Below, in pieces: positions 28,388 to 37,347 of a DNA stretch of 64,000 nt. The translations under genes were made by a program, and so were the position numbers. Source of the stretch: an uncultured Butyricimonas sp. (lineage in GTDB: Bacteria > Bacteroidota > Bacteroidia > Bacteroidales > Marinifilaceae). Numbering within the stretch: the stretch's first letter is position 1; every line of letters begins with the position of its first letter. The stretch covers positions 1-64,000 of the forward strand of contig CALUMT010000017.1 of assembly GCA_944321845.1 (NCBI GenBank). Direction: 5' to 3'. The notes under the pieces were generated by a model, which worked only from the letters and a program-made list of their open reading frames with translations, ran no database searches and was not told the origin of the DNA.

Positions 28388-28915
28388 TCAACACAAGAAG
28401 TACCCTGCGATTCCTGCAAGGACAATCAATAAAATTGGATCTATTTTATATTTAAAGGTCAGAATAAAAGCAACTCCAAAGATGATATAACTCTTGTAAT
28501 CTGCAAAGTTCTCCTTATTAATTAATAATAAGGCTGCTGCACCTATTAATCCAACAACAACCATTTTGAGACCAGACATTGCCGCAACAACATATTTATT
28601 ATCCCGAAACATAAAAAAGAATCTGGATATCGTTATCATAATTACAAGAGAAGGTAAACTAACAGCAACGGTACAGATAACAGAACCCCATATACTTTGT
28701 GTCGCTGTATAACCAATATAAGTGGCAGAATTAAAAGCTATCGGTCCTGGTGTTGTCTGAGAGATCGCAACAATATCAGTAAAATCACTCATACTAATCC
28801 AATTATGAACCTCGACCACATCATGCTGGATCAATGACAGCATTGCATATCCACCACCAAAACCAAAAAGTCCAATCTTAAAAAAGGTAATAAATAAACT
28901 AACATATAAATCCAT
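28388..28915 (-). CDS. chrA: Chromate transporter family subunit (short CHR domain), second
   Basis: 175 residues, one CHR domain. GLFGFGGGYAMLSLIQHDVV and AISQTTPGPIAFNSATYIGY are the two signature loops; about five to six hydrophobic helices follow. Short-chain CHR proteins work as pairs that together equal one long ChrA, and here the partner gene lies 11 bp upstream. The known family substrate is chromate, probably with sulfate exchange, but other anions are possible in gut bacteria. Confidence 0.88.
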   Translation of the reverse strand: MDLYVSLFITFFKIGLFGFGGGYAMLSLIQHDVVEVHNWISMSDFTDIVAISQTTPGPIAFNSATYIGYTATQSIWGSVICTVAVSLPSLVIMITISRFFFMFRDNKYVVAAMSGLKMVVVGLIGAAALLLINKENFADYKSYIIFGVAFILTFKYKIDPILLIVLAGIAGYFLC

Positions 28916-28926
28916 AACCTTATTGT

Positions 28927-29490
28927 CTAAAGATTTTTATTTTTCAAAATCTTCCGGGTTTGTATTTCTTTCCATATTAATCCTCCTATAAGAGCTGCAA
29001 TAATAATAATAACCGGAGATACTCCTACCAACCAAATAAGTAACGCTGCCACGAAGGGGATACAAACCGTTTTATAAGTAATACCAACAGATTTTCCCAT
29101 TTTCCACAGGGGGGCTGCAATCAAAGCAACCACGGCAGGACGAATTCCTCTAAATACTCGTTCTACACCGGGATTATCTTTAAAATCTGTAAATATCATA
29201 GCAACAGCAAGAATAATAATAAAAGAAGGCAGTATCGTTCCTAAACTTGAAAACCACACCCCTTTAATACCCCCAGCTTTATAACCGACAAAAATAGCAG
29301 TATTCAATGCTATTGGCCCAGGAGAAGATTGGGCTATTGCAAGCATCTCCACGAATTCATTCTCTTCCAACCATTTCCTTTTATCAACAACTTCTTTTTG
29401 GATTAACGGGATCATGGCATATCCACCCCCTAAAGTAAAAGCTCCTATCTTAAAAAAGGTATTAAATATTTGCCAATACTTATTTGTCAT
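28927..29490 (-). CDS. chrA: Chromate transporter family subunit (short CHR domain), first
   Basis: 187 residues, one CHR domain with AFTLGGGYAMIPLIQKEVV and AIAQSSPGPIALNTAIFVGYKAGG. It ends in basic residues (WKEIQTRKILKNKNL), so the C-terminus is cytoplasmic. It forms the expected partner of the downstream CHR gene. It begins 10 bp after the M23 peptidase stop and is presumably co-transcribed with cstA and the peptidase. Confidence 0.88.
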   Translation of the reverse strand: MTNKYWQIFNTFFKIGAFTLGGGYAMIPLIQKEVVDKRKWLEENEFVEMLAIAQSSPGPIALNTAIFVGYKAGGIKGVWFSSLGTILPSFIIILAVAMIFTDFKDNPGVERVFRGIRPAVVALIAAPLWKMGKSVGITYKTVCIPFVAALLIWLVGVSPVIIIIAALIGGLIWKEIQTRKILKNKNL

Positions 29491-29500
29491 AATAGTTGCA

Positions 29501-30757
29501 TTATAACTGCATTAAACAATTTATAAGCGAATCTCTCACCTGGTGGAAACGAGACATATTAGACGGAGAAACAGGTTCTTTCGATGGAGATACCATTTTC
29601 AAGGGATTAATCGGTGTCCCATTTTTATAAACACGGTAATCAAGATGCGGTCCTGTTGCCAAACCTGTAGCACCGACATAACCAATTGTCTCCCCTTGTT
29701 TCACTCGCTTACCTGGTTTAATTCCTTTAGCAAATTTAGATAGGTGCATATAAGTTGTAGAATAAACGCTATTATGCTTTATTGTAACATAATTTCCTCC
29801 TCCATTAGCTTGATAGGCTTTTTTCACAACAATCCCATCTCCTACCGAATGCACGGGTGTCCCTGTTGGCGCCGCATAATCCACTCCATGATGTGCCCGA
29901 TAGCGTTTCAACACAGGATGGTAACGATTATTGGAGAAGCCTGAAGATATTCGAGAATAACGCAAGGGAGCTTTTAAGAAAGCCTTCTGCAGGCTATTTC
30001 CCTCTTGATCAAAATAAGAGATTTTTTCATTCTGCTCAAATGGGATGGCATAAAAACTCGTTCCGCCATTAGTAAATATTGCCCCTTTAATTGTATAATC
30101 CGCAAGAGGCTTATCTTCCACGTAAGACTGCTCATATAATACTCGAACAGAATCTCCTTTAGCAATACCATAAAAATCAATTGTCCAAGCATATATTTCA
30201 GAAAGCACGATTGCCAGATTTGGGTCGACACCCGCATCCGAGAACGCATTCCACAAAGAAGAAGAAATACCTACCTTTACCGCACTATCACGCTTAACAA
30301 TATCTTTAGCACCCAAATAAACATTCGTTGTATCTTTAAAATCAACCACGACATACTCTACCTTATTACTTTCATAAATAAAAAACTCTGGAGTACGCAA
30401 ACTATCCTTAGCCAAGAAAAGAGTATAATTTTGTCCACTACGAATTTTTCGCAAATCAAAAACATCTTTACTACGTTGAGAAATCTCATGAATCTTCTTC
30501 GAGGAGACTCCATACTTATCCAGTATCATGGACAAATTCTGCCCTCGAGCAACAGTTCCTTCCTCAATCTCAAAATTATCAGCAGGAATACCATATTTAT
30601 AATGTTCCTGCTGTGCTTCAGTACTATCCACAACTTCTTCCACCTCTTCTGCATCTAATATAGCTTCTTCAAGTCCCCGATCCACAGGCCAGAAGATGAT
30701 TACACACAAAATTAAACCGATACCGGCCCATAACCAAATCCAAATTTTCTTATTCAT
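29501..30757 (-). CDS. M23-family (LytM) peptidoglycan endopeptidase-like protein
   Basis: 418 residues with an uncleaved N-terminal membrane anchor (about 5-24). Residues 60-115 resemble a LysM/OapA-type segment (GTVARGQNLSMILDKYGVSSKKIHEI). The M23 domain is at about 275-385: YRAHHGVDYAAPTGTPV supplies the first His and Asp zinc ligands and TTYMHL a conserved His. The last motif reads GPHLDYR where most M23 enzymes have HxH, so the third zinc ligand is Asp rather than His. It could still be active with an altered zinc site, or act as a LytM-type activator. It lies between cstA and the chrA pair. Confidence 0.85.
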   Translation of the reverse strand: MNKKIWIWLWAGIGLILCVIIFWPVDRGLEEAILDAEEVEEVVDSTEAQQEHYKYGIPADNFEIEEGTVARGQNLSMILDKYGVSSKKIHEISQRSKDVFDLRKIRSGQNYTLFLAKDSLRTPEFFIYESNKVEYVVVDFKDTTNVYLGAKDIVKRDSAVKVGISSSLWNAFSDAGVDPNLAIVLSEIYAWTIDFYGIAKGDSVRVLYEQSYVEDKPLADYTIKGAIFTNGGTSFYAIPFEQNEKISYFDQEGNSLQKAFLKAPLRYSRISSGFSNNRYHPVLKRYRAHHGVDYAAPTGTPVHSVGDGIVVKKAYQANGGGNYVTIKHNSVYSTTYMHLSKFAKGIKPGKRVKQGETIGYVGATGLATGPHLDYRVYKNGTPINPLKMVSPSKEPVSPSNMSRFHQVRDSLINCLMQL

Positions 30758-30784
30758 ACCAACAAAATTTTGATACTTTCATTA

Positions 30785-32224
30785 TCATACACGTAACATC
30801 TTCCTGCTTCTCCACAAGAAAAAAAACAAGAAACTCAAGCCGATAATTATTCCTAACGGATAACCTATCTCCGGGGCCACGGCAAAGCCACCTACCTTAT
30901 ATGGGGCAATCAAATAATAAGTCGCACATACTATCGTTAAGAATGTTGCTGGAATAGACATCATCCAATGAGCCTTACCTTGACTCGCCAAATAAGCAGA
31001 AGCCGTCCATAACGTGACGACAGCCAAGGTCTGATTCCCGATACCTACATATTTCCAAATCGTTGAAAAATCCATGCTATTACAGAAATAAGCTAAAACG
31101 AATATCGGAATAGACACAAATAATCTATTACGAATTGGCTTTTGATCATAACGTAAAGCGTCTGCAATAATCAATCGCATACTTCTAAATGCTGTGTCTC
31201 CCGAGGTTATAGGACACACAACTACTCCAATTATTGCAATAATTGCCCCGAAACGCCCTAACCAGGTGTTACAAATTTTATCTACAATAACAGCAGGAGT
31301 ATTTCCAGCCGCAGCAGCCTCATTCAAGCCCTCTGGACCACCAAAATATGTCATTGCAGCAGTAGCCCAAATCATCGCAACAATCCCCTCGCAAATCATC
31401 GCTCCATAAAAAATTGGTCTACCATATTTCTCGTCCGTCATACAACGAGCCATCATTGGTGATTGCGTGGCATGAAATCCTGATATTGCACCACAAGATA
31501 TGACAATAAATAACATCGGGAAAAGAATATTCTCAGCAGGATTTGCATGCAAATTACGAATATTATCAACATTCAATTCCGTTAATCTCAATTCTCCACT
31601 AAAGCCACCATACAATAAATATCCCCCCACGCTAAGAGCCATAAAAATCAAGGCTGCTCCCATGAATGGATATATTTTACCAATAATTTTATCGATAGGT
31701 AACAACGTAGCTAATAGATAATAAGCAAAAATAATATATAACCACGGGGTCATGCTCATTTGGGTTAAACTAGCTAACAATTCAGCTGGCCCGTTAACAA
31801 ATGACACACCCACAGCAAGTAATAAAAAACCTGTAAATATCGTCATAAACTTACGAACACCACTTCCTAAATATTTCCCGACAATATCAGGAAGACTCAT
31901 TCCGTCATTTCTTACGGACAACATCCCGGAGAAATAATCATGAGTAGCTCCCATAAATATACATCCAAGCACAATCCACACGTAAGCCATAGGACCATAA
32001 GCCGCCCCCATAATTGCTCCAAAAATCGGCCCTAATCCTGCAATGTTTAAAAATTGGATGACAAATATTCTCCAAGGTTTCAATTCATGATAATCAACAC
32101 CATCAGCCAAACGTTTCACCGGCGTCTCAATCTTCGAGGAAGCTCCAAAAAATCTTTCCACGAATTTACCATACGTGAAGTAAGCCACAATTAATAAAAC
32201 AGTACAAACAAGAAATGTAATCAT
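30785..32224 (-). CDS. cstA: Carbon starvation protein CstA family transporter (short form)
   Basis: 479 residues, the short CstA type, almost wholly hydrophobic. VDYHELKPWRIFVIQFLNIAGLGPIFGAIMGAAYGP and MGATHDYFSGMLSVRNDGMSLPDIVGKYLG are hallmark segments; ISCGAISGFHATQSPM and TSGDTAFRSMRL follow. CstA/YjiY relatives import pyruvate or peptides. It is the first gene of an apparent operon with the M23 peptidase and two CHR genes (gap 27 bp). Confidence 0.92.
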   Translation of the reverse strand: MITFLVCTVLLIVAYFTYGKFVERFFGASSKIETPVKRLADGVDYHELKPWRIFVIQFLNIAGLGPIFGAIMGAAYGPMAYVWIVLGCIFMGATHDYFSGMLSVRNDGMSLPDIVGKYLGSGVRKFMTIFTGFLLLAVGVSFVNGPAELLASLTQMSMTPWLYIIFAYYLLATLLPIDKIIGKIYPFMGAALIFMALSVGGYLLYGGFSGELRLTELNVDNIRNLHANPAENILFPMLFIVISCGAISGFHATQSPMMARCMTDEKYGRPIFYGAMICEGIVAMIWATAAMTYFGGPEGLNEAAAAGNTPAVIVDKICNTWLGRFGAIIAIIGVVVCPITSGDTAFRSMRLIIADALRYDQKPIRNRLFVSIPIFVLAYFCNSMDFSTIWKYVGIGNQTLAVVTLWTASAYLASQGKAHWMMSIPATFLTIVCATYYLIAPYKVGGFAVAPEIGYPLGIIIGLSFLFFFLWRSRKMLRV

Positions 32225-32281
32225 ATTACCATTATATCTTAAGATTATATCGTTATTATTTTACAGATGTAGTAAATCAGA

Positions 32282-32289
32282 CAAAAGTA
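32282..32289 (-). promoter_or_regulatory. -7 box of the cstA operon
   Basis: The minus strand reads TACTTTTG then T, matching TAnnTTTG, 58 bp before the cstA start. No TTG is found at the right distance upstream. Confidence 0.5.
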
Positions 32290-32330
32290 ACAAAATCTAC
32301 ACGCAAAATCACCATACCCCTTGTAAATAA

Positions 32331-32367
32331 TAGAAGGTTATTCCAGAAAATCTGAAATAACCTTCTA
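32331..32367 (-). terminator. Hairpin after frr
   Basis: TAGAAGGTTATT (32331-32342) and its perfect complement (32356-32367) form a 12-bp stem. On the minus strand a T-rich tail follows. It lies 21 bp past the frr stop. Confidence 0.75.
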
Positions 32368-32387
32368 CCAGTAAAAATACAACTAAG

Positions 32388-32951
32388 TCAAATAGTCATG
32401 ATATCCTTTTCTTTCTTAGCAAAGAAATCATCAACTTTCTTACCATACTCATCTGTCATTTTTTGGGCTGTCGCTTCAATATCTTTCGCAACATCTTCAG
32501 AAAGTCCGTCTTTGACCATCTTTTTCACTTGCTCTATTAAATCGCGACGCGCATTACGAATACTAACCTTGGCAACTTCAGTTTCTCCTTTACTCTGTTT
32601 AACTAACTCTCTCCGACGTTCTTCCGTTAATGCTGGAATATTTATACGAATAATTTCCCCATTATTATCTGGATTCAAACCTAAATTAGCATTCATAATT
32701 GCCTTTTCAATCGGAGAAATCATATTTTTTTCCCACGGCTGAACTGCAATTGTACGAGGATCAGGTGCTGATATATTAGCGACCTGTGATAAGGGGGTTG
32801 GTGAACCATAATATTCCACAATCACATCTTGCAATATCTTTGGATTTGCCCTTCCTGCTCGAATTTTACTTAACTCGACCTCAAGATGATTAAGCGCAGC
32901 GTCCATTCTCTCTTTAGCCTCTTCCAGATAAAATTGTACTTCCTCGTTCAT
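32388..32951 (-). CDS. frr: Ribosome recycling factor
   Basis: 187 residues, standard RRF length. LEVELSKIRAGRANPKILQDVIVEYYGSPTPLSQVANIS and ISPIEKAIMNANLGLNPDNNGEIIRINIPALTEERRREL are the family core; the rest is the three-helix bundle. With EF-G it splits post-termination ribosomes. It is monocistronic here, without the pyrH or tsf neighbours often found elsewhere. Confidence 0.97.
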   Translation of the reverse strand: MNEEVQFYLEEAKERMDAALNHLEVELSKIRAGRANPKILQDVIVEYYGSPTPLSQVANISAPDPRTIAVQPWEKNMISPIEKAIMNANLGLNPDNNGEIIRINIPALTEERRRELVKQSKGETEVAKVSIRNARRDLIEQVKKMVKDGLSEDVAKDIEATAQKMTDEYGKKVDDFFAKKEKDIMTI

Positions 32952-32993
32952 ATAATTATTATTTTAATTTGAATATTTCCTATTGTTTGCTTG

Positions 32994-33023
32994 CAAAGGT
33001 ACACAAAATCATACAGGATACAA
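32994..33023 (-). promoter_or_regulatory. frr promoter
   Basis: On the minus strand TTG (33023-33021), 19 bp, then TACCTTTG (33001-32994) and C. It is a complete match to the Bacteroidota consensus TTG-N19-21-TAnnTTTGY, 42 bp before the ATG. Confidence 0.75.
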
Positions 33024-33035
33024 TATGAATCTATT

Positions 33036-34241
33036 TCATTCTAACCTTTTCCATGTTTCCCTAATTCGTGAGACTTTTACGGATCCGTCTGTCAATGTTT
33101 GTCTCATCTCTCCTGTCAACACAAGTATTAAACCGTTCAATGAATACCGATACTCTACCTCATAATCAACGACATTTCCCGACATTGTTACATTACAATC
33201 TTCATAATAACAATTTCCTCTTTCAAATTTATACGTCCCTGCATTTCCATTAGAATCTTCAAAACGATAATTTGAATAAAAACTTTTATATACAGGAGCA
33301 ACCGGTCTCTCATCATTCCGTTGAATCAATTCCCACTTCCCCACTAAAACATTCTTGCTCGTATTTAATACTAATTGCCCTGAATACAAGACACATCCTT
33401 CCACATATTGTTTAAATTTCCGCTCACCAAGATATTCGCGTAACTTCACCTCTCGACAAATTTTATTATAATATAAACGGTCTATAAGCTTTACGTATGA
33501 CTTAATGAAGGATTCATCTGGAATACTGTCGATTAAACGAATCTGTTCGTCCCATTCCTTCTTGTACTCGCTTAAAATAAAAGATTCATCTTCATCCGAA
33601 AAATTCAACGAAGGTAAAGTTGCTCCTAATAACAACTCTGTTGTCTGCTGTTTCGTCTTTGTTTCCTTATAAATAGCTTTATAAACGGTTCTGTTATTAT
33701 ATCCATACATCATATTTAGATACTTCTCAAATAGCAACATCGAGTTCAAGTCATTTTCCTTTACTACCCCTTGGGGATTTTGCAAACGTACTAAATCAGA
33801 GATATAGGTATCATAATTTTCGACCTGCAAAGGTTCTATCGTTTTTAAAGAAAAAATTATTGGAACCGTGTATGAAAAATCTTTTTGCTCACCGCTTTGT
33901 TTTCCAGGACTCCAAACAGGCATCGATTCTATTAATGTCTTTGCCGCATGATCGAGCACAGGAAAACCTTTTTGACGGATCTCGACCTTACTAATCGTTC
34001 CATCTTGACGAACATTGAAGGAGACATAAACAACCCCCTCTTCACCTTTTATCCAAGCCTCTCTTGGATAATCAAGATGCGAATAAATCCATTTGATTAA
34101 ATTTCCCTGAAATCTAGGATAAATAATTGGATCTGATTTTACAACAGTCAATGAATCTGTTCGCTTCTCTTGCGCTACTAAAGAAGAGCCATAAAAACAA
34201 AACGCAATAACAAATAAAACGATAAATATCAAGCCTCGCAT
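33036..34241 (-). CDS. TonB C-terminal domain protein with lipocalin-like C-terminus
   Basis: 401 residues with a signal peptide (about 1-24). Residues about 45-130 form a TonB-C domain: YPREAWIKGEEGVVYVSFNVRQDGTISKVEIRQ and AAKTLIESMPVWSPGK. The central part is helical with no family recognised. The last 100 residues start LVGKWELIQ and run through FYSNYRFEDSNGNAGTYKFE to the end, like small lipocalin/DUF4488-type barrels. Free TonB-C proteins are common in Bacteroidota, but there is no ExbBD pair nearby and no long periplasmic Pro-rich linker. The role is unknown. Confidence 0.6.
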   Translation of the reverse strand: MRGLIFIVLFVIAFCFYGSSLVAQEKRTDSLTVVKSDPIIYPRFQGNLIKWIYSHLDYPREAWIKGEEGVVYVSFNVRQDGTISKVEIRQKGFPVLDHAAKTLIESMPVWSPGKQSGEQKDFSYTVPIIFSLKTIEPLQVENYDTYISDLVRLQNPQGVVKENDLNSMLLFEKYLNMMYGYNNRTVYKAIYKETKTKQQTTELLLGATLPSLNFSDEDESFILSEYKKEWDEQIRLIDSIPDESFIKSYVKLIDRLYYNKICREVKLREYLGERKFKQYVEGCVLYSGQLVLNTSKNVLVGKWELIQRNDERPVAPVYKSFYSNYRFEDSNGNAGTYKFERGNCYYEDCNVTMSGNVVDYEVEYRYSLNGLILVLTGEMRQTLTDGSVKVSRIRETWKRLE

Positions 34242-34358
34242 ATATTTAATTTAAATCATATCGTACAAACAATAAAACATATTTAATTTGAACGAATATA
34301 TATAAGTTTTTTCATTTTCACAACAATCAAATTATTTTTTATTTTCACCAGGTAAGAT

Positions 34359-34366
34359 TACTTTTG
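34359..34366 (+). promoter_or_regulatory. -7 box of the U32 gene
   Basis: TACTTTTG followed by C matches TAnnTTTG(C/T), 22 bp before the ATG at 34389. Confidence 0.6.
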
Positions 34367-34388
34367 CAAAACAATCAGCAGCAGTAGT

Positions 34389-35642
34389 ATGAGAAGAAAA
34401 GACTTTGAAATAATGGCCCCCGTCGGCTCAAGAGAGTCATTACAAGCAGCTTTACAAGCGGGAGCAGATTCTGTATATTTTGGTGTAGAAGGCTTAAACA
34501 TGCGAGCTCGTTCATCTGCAAATTTTACACTAGATGACTTGCGCGACATCGCCAAGATTTGTTCTGCGCATGGAGTAAAAACATATCTTACCGTAAATAC
34601 TATCATTTACAACGAGGAATTAGAAAAAATGCACAACATCATAAATTGTGCAAAAGAAGCAGGTATAACGGCAATTATCGCTTCCGACCTCTCTGCAATT
34701 ATGTACGCACGTTCTATCGGAGTGGAAGTACATATCAGTACACAATGTAATATTTCGAATTTCGAAACAGCCCAATTTTACGCTCAATTTGCAGATGTTA
34801 TTGTACTCGCTAGAGAACTTAACATGGAACAAGTATCCGAAATTCATAACCAAATTCTAAAGAATGATGTTCGAGGCCCAAAAGGAGAGCTATTAAAAAT
34901 AGAAATGTTTGCTCATGGAGCCTTATGCATGGCCGTATCCGGGAAATGCTATCTAAGTTTACACGAAATGAATGCTTCTGCAAATCGAGGTGCTTGTTAC
35001 CAGATTTGCCGCCGTTCGTATCTCGTACGAGATACAGAGGGAGAAGTTGACTTAGAAATTGATGGTAAATATATTATGTCCCCCAAGGATTTATGCACTA
35101 TCGGTTTTTTAAATAAAATGATTGACGCCGGAGTTCGCGTTTTCAAGATAGAAGGACGGGCTCGCCCCGCTGAATACGTGAAAACAGTATGCGAATGTTA
35201 CAACGAAGCATTAGAAGCCTACATTAACGGAAATTATAATGCGGAGAAAATTGCTAGCTGGAAAGAACGCTTGTCAACAGTCTTCAATCGCGGATTTTGG
35301 AACGGTTATTATCTAGGGCAACGCCTCGGAGAATGGAGCGAAGTATATGGCTCCAAAGCAACTAGACGTAAAACATTACTCGGTAAAGTAACAAACTATT
35401 TTACGAAGCTACAAGTTGCAGAATTCAAGATAGACTCTTCAGAGCTATGCGTTGGTGAGGATATACTTGTTATAGGAGCTACTACAGGTGTAATAGAAAT
35501 GACAGTTCCAGAAATTCGCGTCGATTTACAACCTGTTGACAAAGTTGAAAAAGGTACTGTTTTTTCAATGCCTTCAAAGACGCTACTCCGCAGAGGGGAT
35601 AAATTATACAAATGGGAAAAAATAGAAGAAGATCCTCTATAG
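34389..35642 (+). CDS. Peptidase U32-family protein (tRNA/rRNA hydroxylation type)
   Basis: 417 residues. The N-terminal barrel begins EIMAPVGSRESLQAALQAGADSVYFGVEGLNMRARS; the U32 signature is EMFAHGALCMAVSGKCYLS with further Cys in NRGACYQICRRSY, giving the four Cys that can hold an Fe-S cluster. A small beta domain ends the protein. Relatives TrhP/YegQ and RlhA hydroxylate RNA bases using prephenate-derived chemistry, and protease activity is doubtful for many members. Which RNA is modified cannot be told. It stands alone between a divergent TonB-C gene and a convergent PepSY-like gene. Confidence 0.88.
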   Translation: MRRKDFEIMAPVGSRESLQAALQAGADSVYFGVEGLNMRARSSANFTLDDLRDIAKICSAHGVKTYLTVNTIIYNEELEKMHNIINCAKEAGITAIIASDLSAIMYARSIGVEVHISTQCNISNFETAQFYAQFADVIVLARELNMEQVSEIHNQILKNDVRGPKGELLKIEMFAHGALCMAVSGKCYLSLHEMNASANRGACYQICRRSYLVRDTEGEVDLEIDGKYIMSPKDLCTIGFLNKMIDAGVRVFKIEGRARPAEYVKTVCECYNEALEAYINGNYNAEKIASWKERLSTVFNRGFWNGYYLGQRLGEWSEVYGSKATRRKTLLGKVTNYFTKLQVAEFKIDSSELCVGEDILVIGATTGVIEMTVPEIRVDLQPVDKVEKGTVFSMPSKTLLRRGDKLYKWEKIEEDPL

Positions 35643-35653
35643 AAAATCAATAC

Positions 35654-35695
35654 GGAATGCTCTTTTTGGCAAAATTTTGCCAAAAAGAGCATTCC
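35654..35695. repeat. Perfect 42-bp palindrome between convergent genes
   Basis: From GGAATGCTC at 35654 to GAGCATTCC at 35695 every base pairs with its mirror, giving a 21-bp stem with no spacer (centre AAAATTTT). It is 12 bp past the U32 stop and 35 bp from the end of the PepSY-like gene. It is probably a bidirectional terminator, though there is no T-run directly after the stem on the plus strand. Confidence 0.9.
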
Positions 35696-35729
35696 TCAAT
35701 TAGGGAAAGCAATAGGCGGTATTATAATT

Positions 35730-36215
35730 TTAAGAAAGGATAAATGAGATTATTGGTTCTTGTTTCAATAGTTCTCCATTTTCATCATAAGAAACCAATA
35801 ATTGTTCTTCCTCCTTTACAATCTGTAAGCGATACGTATTATCTGATCCTTTGGCTGCTTTTGTTATCGTATAACCAGGAAAATCCCTCTCTACCGCAGC
35901 AGTTACCTTTTCCGGTAATTCAGAAATAGCAATTTCCGTGTAAACGACATCATCTTGTAATAGGCAAAAAGAAACCTCCTCTTCTATCACCGTATCACGT
36001 TTCTCCAAACACAAAAACTCCTCCTCAACCACGGTATCTCTATTTTCATTAGTAATATTTAAATCCAATGACATTTGCATTGATACATTATCATCTTCTG
36101 TAATAATTGTATCTCGCACATGTAACGGTACCGTTTCATACGTACTTGCCATGGTTGGAAATGCGAACAAAGAAAATGCGACTGCAACCATCAAATGTGT
36201 TAATTGTCTTTTCAT
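35730..36215 (-). CDS. Exported protein with PepSY-like C-terminal domain
   Basis: 161 residues from the ATG at 36215 (an in-frame TTG two codons earlier is unlikely). A signal peptide ends near TMAS. The middle has an imperfect repeat with RDTVVEEEFLCLE and RDTVIEEEVSFCL, highly acidic. The C-terminus, ELPEKVTAAVERDFPGYTITKAAKG followed by YRLQIVKEEEQLLVSYDENGELL, is the PepSY-like/DUF2874 pattern of periplasmic Bacteroidota proteins. The function is unknown. Confidence 0.7.
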   Translation of the reverse strand: MKRQLTHLMVAVAFSLFAFPTMASTYETVPLHVRDTIITEDDNVSMQMSLDLNITNENRDTVVEEEFLCLEKRDTVIEEEVSFCLLQDDVVYTEIAISELPEKVTAAVERDFPGYTITKAAKGSDNTYRLQIVKEEEQLLVSYDENGELLKQEPIISFILS

Positions 36216-36534
36216 AATCAAATCATTTTAGTGTGTGTAACATTGTTGTGTGTTAGAACTCTCCCTAACGTTACTTTTAATATAGAAAAAACATACCACA
36301 ATTCAACACAAATTAGGCATCAATCATATAAGACTCTAATAATCAACACAACATTGATTTTAGGTTTTAATCCATTTACTATGTTTCACGAATTTTACGT
36401 GGAAAAAAAATTCACTAGCCAACAAATTATCATCACTAGCCACAAAGTTTTCCACAAATACGAATTGTCGTCAACAAAAACAAAAACACACTACTCTCTC
36501 AAAGATAGCAAGACATCAGGCAATTATATGATAA
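36216..36534. other. AT-rich gap between barrel gene and PepSY-like gene
   Basis: No gene is supported; a plus-strand frame here has a low-complexity, coding-unlike product. CACTAGCCA occurs twice, at 36413-36421 and 36434-36442, 21 bp apart (two helical turns). No convincing TAnnTTTG box for the PepSY-like gene was found. Confidence 0.5.
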
Positions 36535-37341
36535 TTATTTTCTATTGAGATGTAATAAACGAGGTGGTTTTATATCAAATAAATTATAGCTGACAACAAG
36601 GGTTCCTCTCATATGTAACATATGGTAATCAAAATATTGATTATCCTTTTTAAATATGTCCTTAAATCCCATTGAAAAACGTATCCCCAATTCAAAACGG
36701 CGGGTTAATTTACGTTCATATCCCAATAACAGACCGATATCCCACATATCCATATATGAGCTAAAGTCCATATCACTCATGTCTTCATCCATAACCGAAT
36801 CAACTTTATCTGGACCTGTTATACCAACATACCCTTTCTCCGGATCAATAACGAAAGAACTTTTTAGCACCCAAGCGAAATAGGGTCCTATAAGTAAACG
36901 ATCTTTCAAATTCCTCAGTGAATATTTTGCATAAACAGGGATCTCAAGCATGGTAAAGTCCATATGCATTTCAGTCGAACCTGAAAAATACTGAATCATA
37001 TTACCATCTTGGTATTTTTGATTTTCAACCCGAGCATCAGCATTCATTGTAATAGTCTTATAAGTAAACTCAGTCCCTAGAATCCATCGTGAAGTTACGG
37101 GGAAACTGAATTTTGCTCCCAGTGATAAATTTAATCTGGGATAAGGATTAAAAGTTTCAGGGATATACTTAAAAGGTACAGGAACAGCTCCTCCAATATC
37201 TGTTCCAACTTGTACTCCTAAAGCAAAGCGATATTCCACGGTATCAACTTCAACGCCCTGAATATTTTGAGTCTCTTGTCCATAAACAGGAAGATATCCA
37301 AATAATAAAAACAATCCGATATATAAATAGCAATTTTTCAT
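36535..37341 (-). CDS. PorT-like outer-membrane beta-barrel protein
   Basis: 268 residues starting at the ATG at 37341, 6 bp after the upstream gene's stop. A signal peptide ends at VYGQ. Alternating hydrophobic/polar strands (FALGVQVGTDIGG, NLSLGAKFSFPV, RWILGTEFTYK, PVYAKYSLRN, RLLIGPYFAWVL, IGLLLGYERKL, FELGIRFSMGF) predict an 8- or 10-strand barrel. The last residues do not end in a canonical aromatic, which is a little unusual. It is paired with the PCMD lipoprotein upstream. Confidence 0.75.
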   Translation of the reverse strand: MKNCYLYIGLFLLFGYLPVYGQETQNIQGVEVDTVEYRFALGVQVGTDIGGAVPVPFKYIPETFNPYPRLNLSLGAKFSFPVTSRWILGTEFTYKTITMNADARVENQKYQDGNMIQYFSGSTEMHMDFTMLEIPVYAKYSLRNLKDRLLIGPYFAWVLKSSFVIDPEKGYVGITGPDKVDSVMDEDMSDMDFSSYMDMWDIGLLLGYERKLTRRFELGIRFSMGFKDIFKKDNQYFDYHMLHMRGTLVVSYNLFDIKPPRLLHLNRK

Positions 37342-37347
37342 AACCAA

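Noticed and set aside
36204-36548. A 114-codon plus-strand frame between the PepSY-like and barrel genes
   Set aside because: The product is low-complexity and unlike a folded protein; the frame overlaps both flanking genes and has no promoter.
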